Shown: positions 1-7,245 of the stretch, one piece after another | How the letters are laid out: the number at the start of each line of letters is the position of its first letter | Numbering within the stretch: the first letter of the stretch is position 1 | Assembly (NCBI GenBank): GCA_946886245.1 | Contig: CAMPIF010000193.1 | Span: 1 to 7,684, forward strand | Source: Ectopseudomonas composti | GTDB taxonomy: Bacteria; Pseudomonadota; Gammaproteobacteria; Pseudomonadales; Pseudomonadaceae | Length of the DNA: 7,684 nt | Reading direction: 5' to 3' | Notes under the pieces: generated by a model | Told to the model about the DNA's origin: nothing | The model's input: only the letters and a program-made list of their open reading frames with translations | Databases searched by the model: none | Translations under genes and position numbers: made by a program

Positions 1-19
1 AATCGGATTGGTGACTCAT
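1..19 (-). CDS. cysN: CysN (or CysNC), first six codons only
   Basis: The minus strand reads ATG AGT CAC CAA TCC GAT (MSHQSD) from position 19 to the window edge, 12 nt after the cysD stop. This peptide matches the start I remember for Pseudomonas CysN/CysNC, the GTPase subunit of ATP sulfurylase. A Shine-Dalgarno-like TGAGGA overlaps the cysD stop codon, which suggests translational coupling. The identity rests on six residues plus the standard cysDN order. Whether this gene carries the C-terminal APS-kinase (CysC) fusion found in P. aeruginosa cannot be seen here. Confidence 0.8.
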
Positions 20-31
20 GGTGCGCGATCC

Positions 32-949
32 TCAGGAATAGCCCTGACGTTTCTTTTCTTCCATCGACCCTGCGGCATCGTGATCGATCACGCGGCCCTG
101 GCGCTCGGAAGTACGGGTCAGGAGCATCTCCTGGATGATTTCGGGCAAAGTCAGTGCCGTGGACTCCACCGCCCCGGTCAGCGGGTAGCAGCCGAGGGTA
201 CGGAAACGCACCATCTTCTTGGTGATGCGCGCCTTCTCTTCATCGGACAGGTGCTCGAGGATGCGCTCGTCATCGATCATGATCAGCGTGCCGTTCTTCT
301 CGATCACTTCGCGTTCGGCGGCGAAGTACAGCGGCACGATCGGAATCTGCTCCAGGTAGATGTACTGCCAGATGTCCAGCTCGGTCCAGTTCGACAGCGG
401 GAAGACGCGGATCGACTCGCCCTTCTTGACCTTGCCGTTGTAAACGTTCCACAGCTCCGGCCGCTGGTTCTTCGGGTCCCAGCGGTGCTTGCTGTCGCGG
501 AAGGAATACACGCGCTCCTTGGCGCGCGACTTCTCTTCGTCGCGACGCGCGCCACCGAAGGCGGCATCGAAGCCGTACTTGTCCAGCGCCTGCTTGAGGC
601 CTTCGGTCTTCATCACGTCGGTGTGCTTGGCACTGCCGTAGGTGAAGGGGTTCATGTCCTGCGCCACACCATCAGGGTTGATGTGGGTGATCAGATCCAG
701 GCCCATCTCGCTGACCATCTTCTCGCGGAAGCGGTACATCTCCTGGAATTTCCAGCGGGTATCGACGTGCATCACCGGAAAGGGCAGCTTGCCTGGGAAG
801 AACGCCTTGCGGGCCAGGTGCAGCATCACGGCTGAATCCTTGCCGATGGAATAGAGCATCACCGGGTTGTCGAATTCGGCGGCCACTTCACGAATGATGT
901 GGATGCTTTCCGCCTCCAACTGCTTCAGATGGGTCAATTTGTCGAGCAT
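32..949 (-). CDS. cysD: Sulfate adenylyltransferase subunit 2 (CysD)
   Basis: This is the catalytic subunit of the CysDN ATP sulfurylase, which adenylates sulfate with ATP to give adenosine 5'-phosphosulfate, the first committed step of cytoplasmic sulfate assimilation. The 305-residue product is full family length. It carries the ATP-pyrophosphatase P-loop SIGKDS at residues 34-39, the GGARRDEE segment at 132-139, and the [11 protein letters not shown] segment at 253-263, all typical of the PAPS-reductase-like/CysD family. The ATG at 949 gives the family N-terminus [21 protein letters not shown]. The Shine-Dalgarno ahead of it is weak (GTGAG). It is followed after 12 nt by cysN, so the two form an operon. 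A 132-bp gap separates it from the upstream Nif3-like gene and contains a plausible separate promoter. Identification is secure. Confidence 0.97.
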   Translation of the reverse strand: MLDKLTHLKQLEAESIHIIREVAAEFDNPVMLYSIGKDSAVMLHLARKAFFPGKLPFPVMHVDTRWKFQEMYRFREKMVSEMGLDLITHINPDGVAQDMNPFTYGSAKHTDVMKTEGLKQALDKYGFDAAFGGARRDEEKSRAKERVYSFRDSKHRWDPKNQRPELWNVYNGKVKKGESIRVFPLSNWTELDIWQYIYLEQIPIVPLYFAAEREVIEKNGTLIMIDDERILEHLSDEEKARITKKMVRFRTLGCYPLTGAVESTALTLPEIIQEMLLTRTSERQGRVIDHDAAGSMEEKKRQGYS

Positions 950-1011
950 GGCTACTCACGGTTTGCTGTTGTGGGGCCGGCGGGCCGTGGACGAGCGCGC
1001 ACTCTAACACA

Positions 1012-1059
1012 GCGTCTGCTTATACTCAGGACGCTGGTTAGACCGAAACGATCTAGCGT
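1012..1059 (-). promoter_or_regulatory. Candidate cysDN promoter with overlapping inverted repeat
   Basis: On the minus strand a -10-like TATAAG lies at 1024-1019, which predicts a transcription start near 1012 and a leader of about 60 nt. No good -35 hexamer lies 16-18 bp upstream. Instead an inverted repeat covers that place: TAGATCG / CGGTCTA around a TTT centre (1055-1039), flanked by ACGC (1059-1056) and GCGT (1034-1031). A weak -35 overlapped by a dyad fits an activator-dependent promoter. The cysDN genes of gammaproteobacteria are classically CysB-activated, but CysB sites are degenerate and I cannot assign this one. The same repeat could be a hairpin in Nif3 read-through RNA. Confidence 0.35.
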
Positions 1060-1066
1060 TATGCCT

Positions 1067-1078
1067 GCCCGTGCGGGC
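1067..1078. other. Short GC palindrome downstream of the Nif3-like gene
   Basis: GCCCGTGCGGGC begins four bases past the Nif3-like stop codon and could form a small hairpin (4-bp stem, 4-nt loop). No T-run follows it on either strand, so it is at best a weak or Rho-associated 3' end and not a convincing intrinsic terminator. Confidence 0.25.
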
Positions 1079-1081
1079 GAT

Positions 1082-1840
1082 TCAGATCGGGTTGGGGCAG
1101 TCGATGAACAGGTGTTCGAGGGCGAAACGCCGCGCCAGATAATCCCCCAGGGCCTGCACGCCGTAGCGTTCGGTAGCGTGATGGCCGGCGGCGATGAAGC
1201 TCACGCCATTCTCGCGCGCGCTGTGGAAGGTCTGCTCGGAGGCTTCGCCGGTCAGGTAAAGATCGACACCTGCAGCAATCGCCTGGTCGATATAGCCCTG
1301 CCCGCCGCCCGTGCACCAACCAACTCGACGAATCAGCCCATCGCCCTCGACCAGCAGCGGCTCACGCCCCAGCGTTTGCTGCACGTGCCGGGCGAAGTCG
1401 GACGCGCTCATCGGCTCTTGCAGCGAGCCGACGAGGCCGACGGTGCGCGGATTTTCCGGCTCCAGCGGCCCCTCGACGACGATGCCCAACTGCCGTGCGA
1501 GCTGCACGTTGTTGCCCACCTCGGGATGCACGTCCAGCGGCAGGTGATAGGCCAGCAAGCTGATGTCGTTGGCCAGCAACGCTTTCAGGCGGCGCTGCTT
1601 CATGCCGGTGACACAGGGGTTCTCGCCCTTCCAGAAATAGCCATGATGCACCAGCAGCACATCGGCCTCGGCCTCGATGGCCGCTTCGATCAGCGCCTGG
1701 CTGGCAGTGACGCCGCTGACGATGCGACTGACCTGCGGACGCCCCTCGACCTGCAGGCCATTGGGGCAGTAATCATTGATACGCGACGCGTTCAGAAAGG
1801 TGTCAGCTTCTTCCACTAACGTGCTCAGGGCAATGGCCAT
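1082..1840 (-). CDS. Nif3-like dinuclear metal-centre protein (YbgI family)
   Basis: This 252-residue protein belongs to the Nif3/YbgI (DUF34) family, often labelled 'GTP cyclohydrolase 1 type 2 homolog'. It closely follows E. coli YbgI as I remember it, with shared blocks such as DYxPNGLQVEG, GVTASQAL, VHHGYFWKGE, VxWCTGGGQ and AAGHHATER. The five metal ligands inferred from YbgI are all present: H65 and H66 (HHGYFWKGE), D103 (HLPLDVHP), H220 and E224 (GHHATER). Family members form toroidal hexamers with paired metal ions facing the cavity. The physiological role is unsettled, and proposals include metal insertion or chaperoning and hydrolase activity. The ATG at 1840 has a good GAGGAA Shine-Dalgarno six bases upstream. 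The gene is divergent from algW and shares its 110-bp upstream region. Family assignment is secure and function is unknown. Confidence 0.93.
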   Translation of the reverse strand: MAIALSTLVEEADTFLNASRINDYCPNGLQVEGRPQVSRIVSGVTASQALIEAAIEAEADVLLVHHGYFWKGENPCVTGMKQRRLKALLANDISLLAYHLPLDVHPEVGNNVQLARQLGIVVEGPLEPENPRTVGLVGSLQEPMSASDFARHVQQTLGREPLLVEGDGLIRRVGWCTGGGQGYIDQAIAAGVDLYLTGEASEQTFHSARENGVSFIAAGHHATERYGVQALGDYLARRFALEHLFIDCPNPI

Positions 1841-1890
1841 GAAGATTCCTCACAAGCTGTTGCGGGCCGCTGCCTAATTGGCGAGCTCCT

Positions 1891-1900
1891 CATTATAATG
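1891..1900. promoter_or_regulatory. Symmetric -10 element shared by divergent algW and Nif3-like promoters
   Basis: The decamer CATTATAATG is its own reverse complement and contains a perfect TATAAT on both strands: 1894-1899 on plus and 1897-1892 on minus. It lies midway in the 110-bp gap between the two divergent genes. Predicted starts near 1906 (plus) and 1885 (minus) would give leaders of about 45 nt to each start codon. Neither direction has a strong -35 hexamer at normal spacing, and neither has an extended TG motif. The match to the sigma-70 -10 consensus is direct; use in both directions is inferred. Confidence 0.55.
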
Positions 1901-1911
1901 CGCCACCTTAA

Positions 1912-1927
1912 GGGCCGGATTTGGCCC
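1912..1927 (+). other. Hairpin in the algW leader
   Basis: GGGCC (1912-1916) and GGCCC (1923-1927) can pair around a six-base loop, 11 nt upstream of the AGGA Shine-Dalgarno (1939-1942). If transcription starts near 1906, this hairpin sits almost at the mRNA 5' end, where it could stabilise the transcript. No function is shown by sequence alone. Confidence 0.3.
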
Positions 1928-1950
1928 CCGCAACCCTCAGGATTGTCTCG

Positions 1951-3093
<1,143 letters not shown>

Positions 3094-3114
3094 TCAGCGC
3101 TCATTTTCAAGTGG

Positions 3115-3142
3115 GAACTTTTCTCGATTGAGGTTATTGTAA
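3115..3142 (+). promoter_or_regulatory. Possible partial AlgU (sigma-22) promoter motif
   Basis: GAACTT at 3115-3120 is a perfect match to the -35 of AlgU/sigma-E promoters. The best -10 at permitted spacing is TGTAA (3138-3142, 17-bp spacer), a poor match to TCTGA. It is recorded because it sits ahead of an outer-membrane protein gene and directly after the gene that activates AlgU. It may be chance. Confidence 0.15.
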
Positions 3143-3157
3143 TGTTATTACATAAAC
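3128..3157 (+). promoter_or_regulatory. Receptor-cassette promoter with operator-like palindrome
   Basis: TTGAGG (3128-3133) and CATAAA (3151-3156) form a sigma-70-like -35/-10 pair with a 17-bp spacer, each matching four of six consensus bases. Between and over them lies a perfect 15-bp inverted repeat, TGTAAT-GTT-ATTACA (3138-3152). It extends imperfectly to 3133-3157, where GTT and AAC also pair. The region is clearly more AT-rich than its surroundings. A dyad in the spacer and -10 is a typical repressor position. From 3144 the sequence GTTATTACATAAA matches 10 of 12 fixed positions of the GTTATA-N-TATAAC core I associate with proteobacterial Zur boxes. The match to the 19-bp Fur box is poor. 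Regulator identity is inference. Confidence 0.4.
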
Positions 3158-3182
3158 ACCAATCATCCGGAGACTCTTCCCC

Positions 3183-5264
3183 TTGCGCGTCACTTCCGCC
3201 TTGCTTGCCGGCAGCCTGTTAACACCCTGCACTCTTGCCGCCGAATCTCCGGCCCAACTGGCCGACAGCATCATCAGCGCCCCCAGTGAACAAGCCGATG
3301 GGCCGGTGCAGGGCTACCGCGCCAAACGCTCATCCACTGCCACTCGCACCGACACACCGATCAGCGAAATTCCCCAGGCCATCAGCGTGGTCCCCGCCCA
3401 GGTGCTGGACGATCTCGGCAGCAGCCGTATCGACCGCGCCCTGGATTTCGCTGGCGGCGTCTCGCGGCAGAACAATTTCGGCGGCCTGACCTTCCTCAAC
3501 TACAGCGTGCGCGGTTTCACCACCGGCGAGCTGTATCGCAACGGTTTTGCCATCAACCGCGGCAGCTACAGCTCGCCGGACGCATCGGCCATCGAGCGCC
3601 TGGAAGTGCTCAAGGGGCCGGCGGCGGCTCTCTACGGCCGTGGCGACCCCGGCGGCCTGGTCAATATCGTCACCAAGCGCCCGCAACTGCAGCCCTTCAC
3701 CCAGTTCAAGGCCAGCGCCGGACGCTGGGATCGCTACCGCAGCAGCCTCGATGTCAATACGCCGCTGAACGAGGACGGCACCCTGCTTTCGCGGGTCAAC
3801 CTGGCAGTGGAAGACAACGGCAGCTTCCGTGATCACCTCGGCAACCAGCGGCAGATCATCAACCCGACCTTCACCTGGCAGTTATCGCCAGACACTCTGC
3901 TGATGATCGACAGCGAGTTTTCCCGCACCGACTCGGTGTTCGACCGTGGCATTCCCGCCGTCAACGGCAAGATGGGCGCGGTCAAACGCTCGACCTTTCT
4001 CGGCGAGCCCAATGACGGCAAGATCCGTAACGACAACCAGTTGCTGCAGGTCAGCCTCGAGCACTATCTGAACGATGCCTGGAAGCTGCGCCTGGCCAAT
4101 CACTACAGCCAGGGCACGCTGGACGGCAACAGCTCCGAACCGTCACGCCTGATTGGCGATCAGGTCACGCGCTTCTATCGCGAACGCAGCTTCGAATGGA
4201 ACGACAGCATTACCCAGGCCGAACTGCATGGACAGTTCGAGCTGGCCGGCTGGCAACATCAGACGCTGCTGGGGCTGGAGTACGAGAACTATCGCAACAG
4301 CCAGAAGTACCCGCAAAGCGTTACCGGTCTGGGCTATGGCCAGGACATCTACAAGCCGATCCATGGGCAACCGAAACCCACCATCGTCAATCCCAACGAC
4401 TTCCACGAGCACAGCGAAAGCTACGCCCTCAACCTGCAGGATCAGATCAGTTTCAACCAACGCTGGAGCGGCCTGCTCGGCGTGCGCCTGGAGCGCTTCG
4501 AACAGACCGCATTGAACCGCAGCGCCCGCGTCAGCAACGAGCAGAGCAAGGATGTCGCCACCCCGCGCGCGGGCGTGCTCTATCAGCTGACACCGGAGGT
4601 CGGCGTGTTCGCCAATGCTTCGATGTCGTTCAAACCCAACGCCATCGGCGCTCAGGGCCAGGTGTTCAAACCGGAGAAGGGCCTCGGTTACGAAACCGGC
4701 CTCAAGCTCGACCTGCTCGACAGTCGCATCGGCGCCACCGTGGCGCTGTTTCATATCGACAAGGAAAACGTGCTGACTGCCGACCCGAACAACCCCGGCG
4801 ACAGCATCGCCGCCGGCAAGGCGCGCAGCCAGGGTCTGGACCTGCAGATCAGCGGTCAACTCAGCGAGGCCCTGAGGGTCATCGGTGCCTATGCCTACAT
4901 CGACGCCGAAGTGACCGAGGACAACAACATTCCTGAAGGTAGCGACCTGCTCGGCATCGCCCGCAACAGCGCCAGCCTGATGAGCGTTTACCAGTTCCAG
5001 AGCGGCGCACTGCACGGCTCCGAACTGGGCGCCGCGATCACCTACGTTGGCGACCGTTCCGGGCAGACCGGCAGCGATTTCGAGTTGCCGGCCTACACCA
5101 CGGTCGACCTGCTCGCACGCTGGCAGGCCAGCAAAGACCTGAGCCTGGGCCTGAATCTCAACAACCTGTTCGACCGCAAGTACTACGAGCGCTCGTTCAA
5201 CAGCGTCTGGGTAATGCCCGGCGACCCTCGCAATCTCAGCGTCAGCCTGACCCTCAACCTTTGA
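3183..5264 (+). CDS. TonB-dependent siderophore-type outer-membrane receptor
   Basis: This 693-residue outer-membrane receptor resembles TonB-dependent siderophore receptors (the FhuE/FoxA/FpvA-like group). An N-terminal signal peptide, probably cut after TLA (residue 19), is followed by a short periplasmic segment with the group's GYRAKRSSTATRTDTP motif (about 45-60). A plug domain spans about 60-167 (EIPQAISVVP, YSVRGF, IERLEVLKGPAAALYGRGDPGG, VNIVTKRP), and a 22-strand-type barrel runs to the end. There is no N-terminal signalling (STN) domain, so it should not drive an anti-sigma cascade. The only supported start is TTG at 3183, with GGAG ten bases upstream and an in-frame stop at 3153. 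The protein ends SLTLNL, with Leu rather than the usual Phe/Trp. It is followed after 13 bp by a DUF4198 gene. The substrate cannot be read from sequence; ferric siderophore or another metal chelate are the leading options. Confidence 0.9.
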   Translation: MRVTSALLAGSLLTPCTLAAESPAQLADSIISAPSEQADGPVQGYRAKRSSTATRTDTPISEIPQAISVVPAQVLDDLGSSRIDRALDFAGGVSRQNNFGGLTFLNYSVRGFTTGELYRNGFAINRGSYSSPDASAIERLEVLKGPAAALYGRGDPGGLVNIVTKRPQLQPFTQFKASAGRWDRYRSSLDVNTPLNEDGTLLSRVNLAVEDNGSFRDHLGNQRQIINPTFTWQLSPDTLLMIDSEFSRTDSVFDRGIPAVNGKMGAVKRSTFLGEPNDGKIRNDNQLLQVSLEHYLNDAWKLRLANHYSQGTLDGNSSEPSRLIGDQVTRFYRERSFEWNDSITQAELHGQFELAGWQHQTLLGLEYENYRNSQKYPQSVTGLGYGQDIYKPIHGQPKPTIVNPNDFHEHSESYALNLQDQISFNQRWSGLLGVRLERFEQTALNRSARVSNEQSKDVATPRAGVLYQLTPEVGVFANASMSFKPNAIGAQGQVFKPEKGLGYETGLKLDLLDSRIGATVALFHIDKENVLTADPNNPGDSIAAGKARSQGLDLQISGQLSEALRVIGAYAYIDAEVTEDNNIPEGSDLLGIARNSASLMSVYQFQSGALHGSELGAAITYVGDRSGQTGSDFELPAYTTVDLLARWQASKDLSLGLNLNNLFDRKYYERSFNSVWVMPGDPRNLSVSLTLNL

Positions 5265-5277
5265 ATCGGAGATTCAC

Positions 5278-5997
5278 ATGCGTATTCCTGCCTACCTGCT
5301 GCTCGCCGGCCTGTTCGCCAGCAACAGTGCACTGGCCCACGGCCTCTGGACCGAAGAGCGCCGTGGCAATATCGAAGTCGTCTATGGCCATGGCGCCGAG
5401 GACAATGCCTTCAAGGCACAAAAGATCAGCGGCGCCTGGGCCTATGACGCAGCAGGCCGAATGATTCCGGTGACCGTAGAACGCCTGGCCGATCACGCAC
5501 GCCTGCAACCCTTGAAGACACCCGCCGTGCTCGGCGTGGCGCTGGACAATGGCGCCTGGTCGAAGACCCCGGAAGGCCAATGGATCAACCAGGGCCGCAG
5601 TCAGGTGCCAAACTCGACCCAGTCGCTGCACACCTACAAGTACAGCCTGGCGATCTACAGCGAGGGCGCCAAGCTGCCCGACCTCGAGCAGCTGAAACTG
5701 GTCATCGTTCCGCAGGTCGATCCGCTCAAGGTCGGCCCTGGCAAACCGCTGCCCGTGCGCGTGCTGGCCGACGGCAAGCCGCTGGCGGGCGTCGAGCTGG
5801 TCGGCGACTATCGCGGCGCGCCGCATCAGGTCAGCGCCAAGACCGATGCCGAAGGCCGCGCTCAGGTGATAGTGCGCAACGAAGGGCTGAACATCATCAG
5901 CGCGGCGGTCTACCTGCCGGTAGAGAACGACCCCAACATCGAAAGCCGCGGTCTGTTCACCTCGCTGACTTTCCTCGGCGAGCCGCATCACGAGTAA
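5278..5997 (+). CDS. Secreted DUF4198-family protein (COG5266-like)
   Basis: This 239-residue protein has a clean signal peptide (MRIPAYLLLAGLFASNSALA, cut after residue 20), so the mature protein starts with histidine: HGLWTEE. It resembles DUF4198/COG5266 periplasmic proteins, some of which are annotated as components of nickel or cobalt uptake systems. The C-terminal half (about 145-215) has the family's Ig-like layout: DPLKVGPGKPLPVRVLADG, then GxPLAGV, KTDAEGRAQV and GLNIISAAVYLP. The new N-terminal His, H38, H118 and the HHE tail (237-239) are potential metal ligands, though none is proven. The ATG has GGAG six bases upstream and lies 13 bp after the receptor stop, so the two are almost certainly co-transcribed. 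The likely role is a periplasmic partner of the receptor, perhaps metal binding or delivery. No membrane segment follows the signal peptide. Confidence 0.8.
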   Translation: MRIPAYLLLAGLFASNSALAHGLWTEERRGNIEVVYGHGAEDNAFKAQKISGAWAYDAAGRMIPVTVERLADHARLQPLKTPAVLGVALDNGAWSKTPEGQWINQGRSQVPNSTQSLHTYKYSLAIYSEGAKLPDLEQLKLVIVPQVDPLKVGPGKPLPVRVLADGKPLAGVELVGDYRGAPHQVSAKTDAEGRAQVIVRNEGLNIISAAVYLPVENDPNIESRGLFTSLTFLGEPHHE

Positions 5998-6014
5998 GCC
6001 CCCTCTGTGCCATG

Positions 6015-6047
6015 AAAAAAGCCGGTGACGCTGACGCGCCACCGGCT
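6015..6047 (-). terminator. Intrinsic terminator of the his genes
   Basis: On the minus strand AGCCGGTG (6047-6040) pairs with CACCGGCT (6027-6020). The stem continues through a G-U wobble and CGC/GCG to a GTCA tetraloop, giving about 12 pairs in all. Five T residues follow (6019-6015). This is 20 nt past the hisC stop. Read on the plus strand, the hairpin is followed by CTCTTC rather than a T-run, so it should terminate the DUF4198 transcript less well. Confidence 0.88.
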
Positions 6048-6066
6048 CTCTTCAGACTCGCCTGGA

Positions 6067-7119
6067 TCAAAGGCCTTGCAGGGCGTCCAGCAGTGCCTGG
6101 TTCTGCTCCGACGTACCGATGGTAATGCGCAGGAACTGGGCGATGCGCTGTTGCTTGAAATGGCGCACGATCACCCCCTGCTCGCGTAGCCCGGCCGCCA
6201 GCGTGGCGGCATCCTTGCCCGGATGACGAGCGAAGACGAAGTTCGCCGCCGAGGGCAGCACCTCGAAGCCCAGTCCCTGCAAACCGGCGACCACCACCTC
6301 ACGGCTCTCGATCACCTGTTGGCAGGTTCTCTCGAAATGATCGCGGTCCTCGAACGCCGCCGCAGCACCGGCGATGGCCATGCGATCGAGCGGATAGGAG
6401 TTGAAGCTGTTCTTGATTCGCTCCAGCGCTTCGATCAGATCCGGGTGGCCGACCGCGATGCCAACGCGCAAACCAGCCAGCGAACGCGACTTGGACAGGG
6501 TCTGGGTGACCAACAGGTTCGGGTACTTGTCGACCAGGGCGATGGCCGTCTGACCACCGAAGTCGATATACGCCTCGTCTACCAGCACCACGCTGTCCGG
6601 GCTGTTCTGCAGCAGGCGCTCGATGGCCTCGAGCGGCAGCAGGCAGCCGGTCGGCGCATTGGGGTTGGGGAAGATGATGCCGCCATTGGGGCGGGCATAG
6701 TCCTCGACGCGGATCTGGAACTGCTCGTCCAGCGCCACCTGCTGGTAATCGATACCGTACAAACCGCAATACACCGGATAGAAGCTGTAGCTGATATCCG
6801 GGAACAGCAGTGGCGCCTCGTGCTGGAACAGGCCATGGAAGGCGTGCGCCAACACCTCGTCGGAGCCGTTGCCGACGAATACCTGAGCGGGCTGCACACC
6901 GTAATAGGCGGCCACCGCATGCTTCAGGCGATCCCCATTGGGATCCGGGTACAGGCGCAGATCATCGTTCAGCTCGGCCTGCATCGCCGCGATGGCCCTG
7001 GGCGACGGGCCGTAGGGGTTCTCGTTGGTGTTGAGCTTGACCAGCTTGCTCAGTTTGGGCTGCTCACCCGGCACATAGGGCACCAGGTCCTTGACGAAGG
7101 GGCTCCAGAATTTGCTCAT
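6067..7119 (-). CDS. hisC: Histidinol-phosphate aminotransferase (HisC)
   Basis: HisC is a cytoplasmic PLP enzyme that transfers the amino group of glutamate to imidazole-acetol phosphate to give histidinol phosphate, in histidine biosynthesis. The product is 350 residues, normal for the family, and closely matches the PAO1 HisC1 sequence I remember. Fold-type I aminotransferase signatures are present: [12 protein letters not shown] (29-40), GNGSDE (83-88), NPNAPTG with N154, VDEAYIDF with D181, the Schiff-base lysine K210 in [14 protein letters not shown], and the substrate-binding arginine R331 in LRITIGT. The start at 7119 (MSKFWSPFV) has purine-rich AGAAGGG just upstream. An in-frame ATG at 7173 would add 18 residues read through a repeat hairpin and is rejected. 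It lies downstream of hisD on the same strand, separated by 128 bp of repeats, and ends at a strong terminator. Confidence 0.96.
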   Translation of the reverse strand: MSKFWSPFVKDLVPYVPGEQPKLSKLVKLNTNENPYGPSPRAIAAMQAELNDDLRLYPDPNGDRLKHAVAAYYGVQPAQVFVGNGSDEVLAHAFHGLFQHEAPLLFPDISYSFYPVYCGLYGIDYQQVALDEQFQIRVEDYARPNGGIIFPNPNAPTGCLLPLEAIERLLQNSPDSVVLVDEAYIDFGGQTAIALVDKYPNLLVTQTLSKSRSLAGLRVGIAVGHPDLIEALERIKNSFNSYPLDRMAIAGAAAAFEDRDHFERTCQQVIESREVVVAGLQGLGFEVLPSAANFVFARHPGKDAATLAAGLREQGVIVRHFKQQRIAQFLRITIGTSEQNQALLDALQGL

Positions 7120-7161
7120 CTGCCCTTCTCTCCTCGAATGCGTTGCATGGACGATGGATAT

Positions 7162-7184
7162 CGCTTCGCTCAACCGGCGAAGCG
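7162..7184. repeat. 8-bp-stem inverted repeat in the hisD-hisC gap
   Basis: CGCTTCGC (7162-7169) and GCGAAGCG (7177-7184) form a perfect 8-bp stem around a 7-nt loop. The flanking text GATGGATATCGCTTCGCTCAACC resembles dispersed intergenic repeats I associate with Pseudomonas genomes. Together with the adjacent element at 7193-7245 it makes the intercistronic RNA between hisD and hisC highly structured. Confidence 0.6.
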
Positions 7185-7192
7185 CGATCCCT

Positions 7193-7245
7193 TGGGGTGC
7201 GCCGTGCGCACCAGTACATTCACAAGGTGCGCATGGCGCACCCTA
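7193..7245. repeat. Paired palindromic (REP-like) element between hisD and hisC
   Basis: Two 20-bp units, 7193-7212 and 7226-7245, are inverted copies of each other with two mismatches, separated by the 13-bp spacer AGTACATTCACAA. Each unit is itself a perfect 7-bp hairpin: GGTGCGC-CGT-GCGCACC (7196-7212) and GGTGCGC-ATG-GCGCACC (7226-7242). The pair can therefore fold as two small hairpins or as one long stem. The second unit ends two bases from the hisD stop codon. The layout, two inverted REP-like units beside a gene 3' end, is that of a BIME/REP doublet. The unit TAGGGTGCGCCATGCGCACC looks like a repeat I recall as common in P. mendocina-type genomes. There is no coding potential. Confidence 0.75.

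Noticed and set aside
8..835. A 275-codon plus-strand open frame opposite cysD
   Set aside because: It is a shadow of the highly conserved CysD reading frame.
899..1819. A 306-codon plus-strand open frame opposite the Nif3-like gene
   Set aside because: It is antisense to a protein with all five metal ligands and a strong family match. It shows no ribosome site or domain.
1921..1950. A TTG start that would add ten residues to AlgW
   Set aside because: The added residues fall in the leader hairpin region. The ATG at 1951 has a Shine-Dalgarno, reproduces the known N-terminus, and gives the expected triad numbering (H123, D153, S227).
3094..3127. Intrinsic terminator after algW (AAGT-GGGA-ACTT followed by TTCT)
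   Set aside because: The stem is only four pairs and AT-rich, too weak to call. Read-through from algW into the receptor cassette remains possible.
3133..3157. Classical 19-bp Fur box in the receptor promoter
   Set aside because: Aligned to GATAATGATAATCATTATC, the best register I found agrees at well under half of the positions. The dyad is real but is not a recognisable Fur site.
3222..3233. Lipobox in the receptor signal peptide (LTPC)
   Set aside because: LTPC lacks the small residue expected just before the cysteine. A signal peptidase I site (TLA) follows immediately, and TonB receptors are not normally lipoproteins.
4143..5015. A 290-codon minus-strand open frame inside the receptor gene
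   Set aside because: The sense strand encodes an uninterrupted receptor barrel, and the antisense peptide has the Ala/Val/Leu/Gln-rich composition typical of shadow frames.
7120..7173. An upstream ATG that would add 18 residues to HisC
   Set aside because: The extension is translated from repeat DNA, and the conserved HisC start MSKFWSPFV with its own ribosome site begins at 7119.
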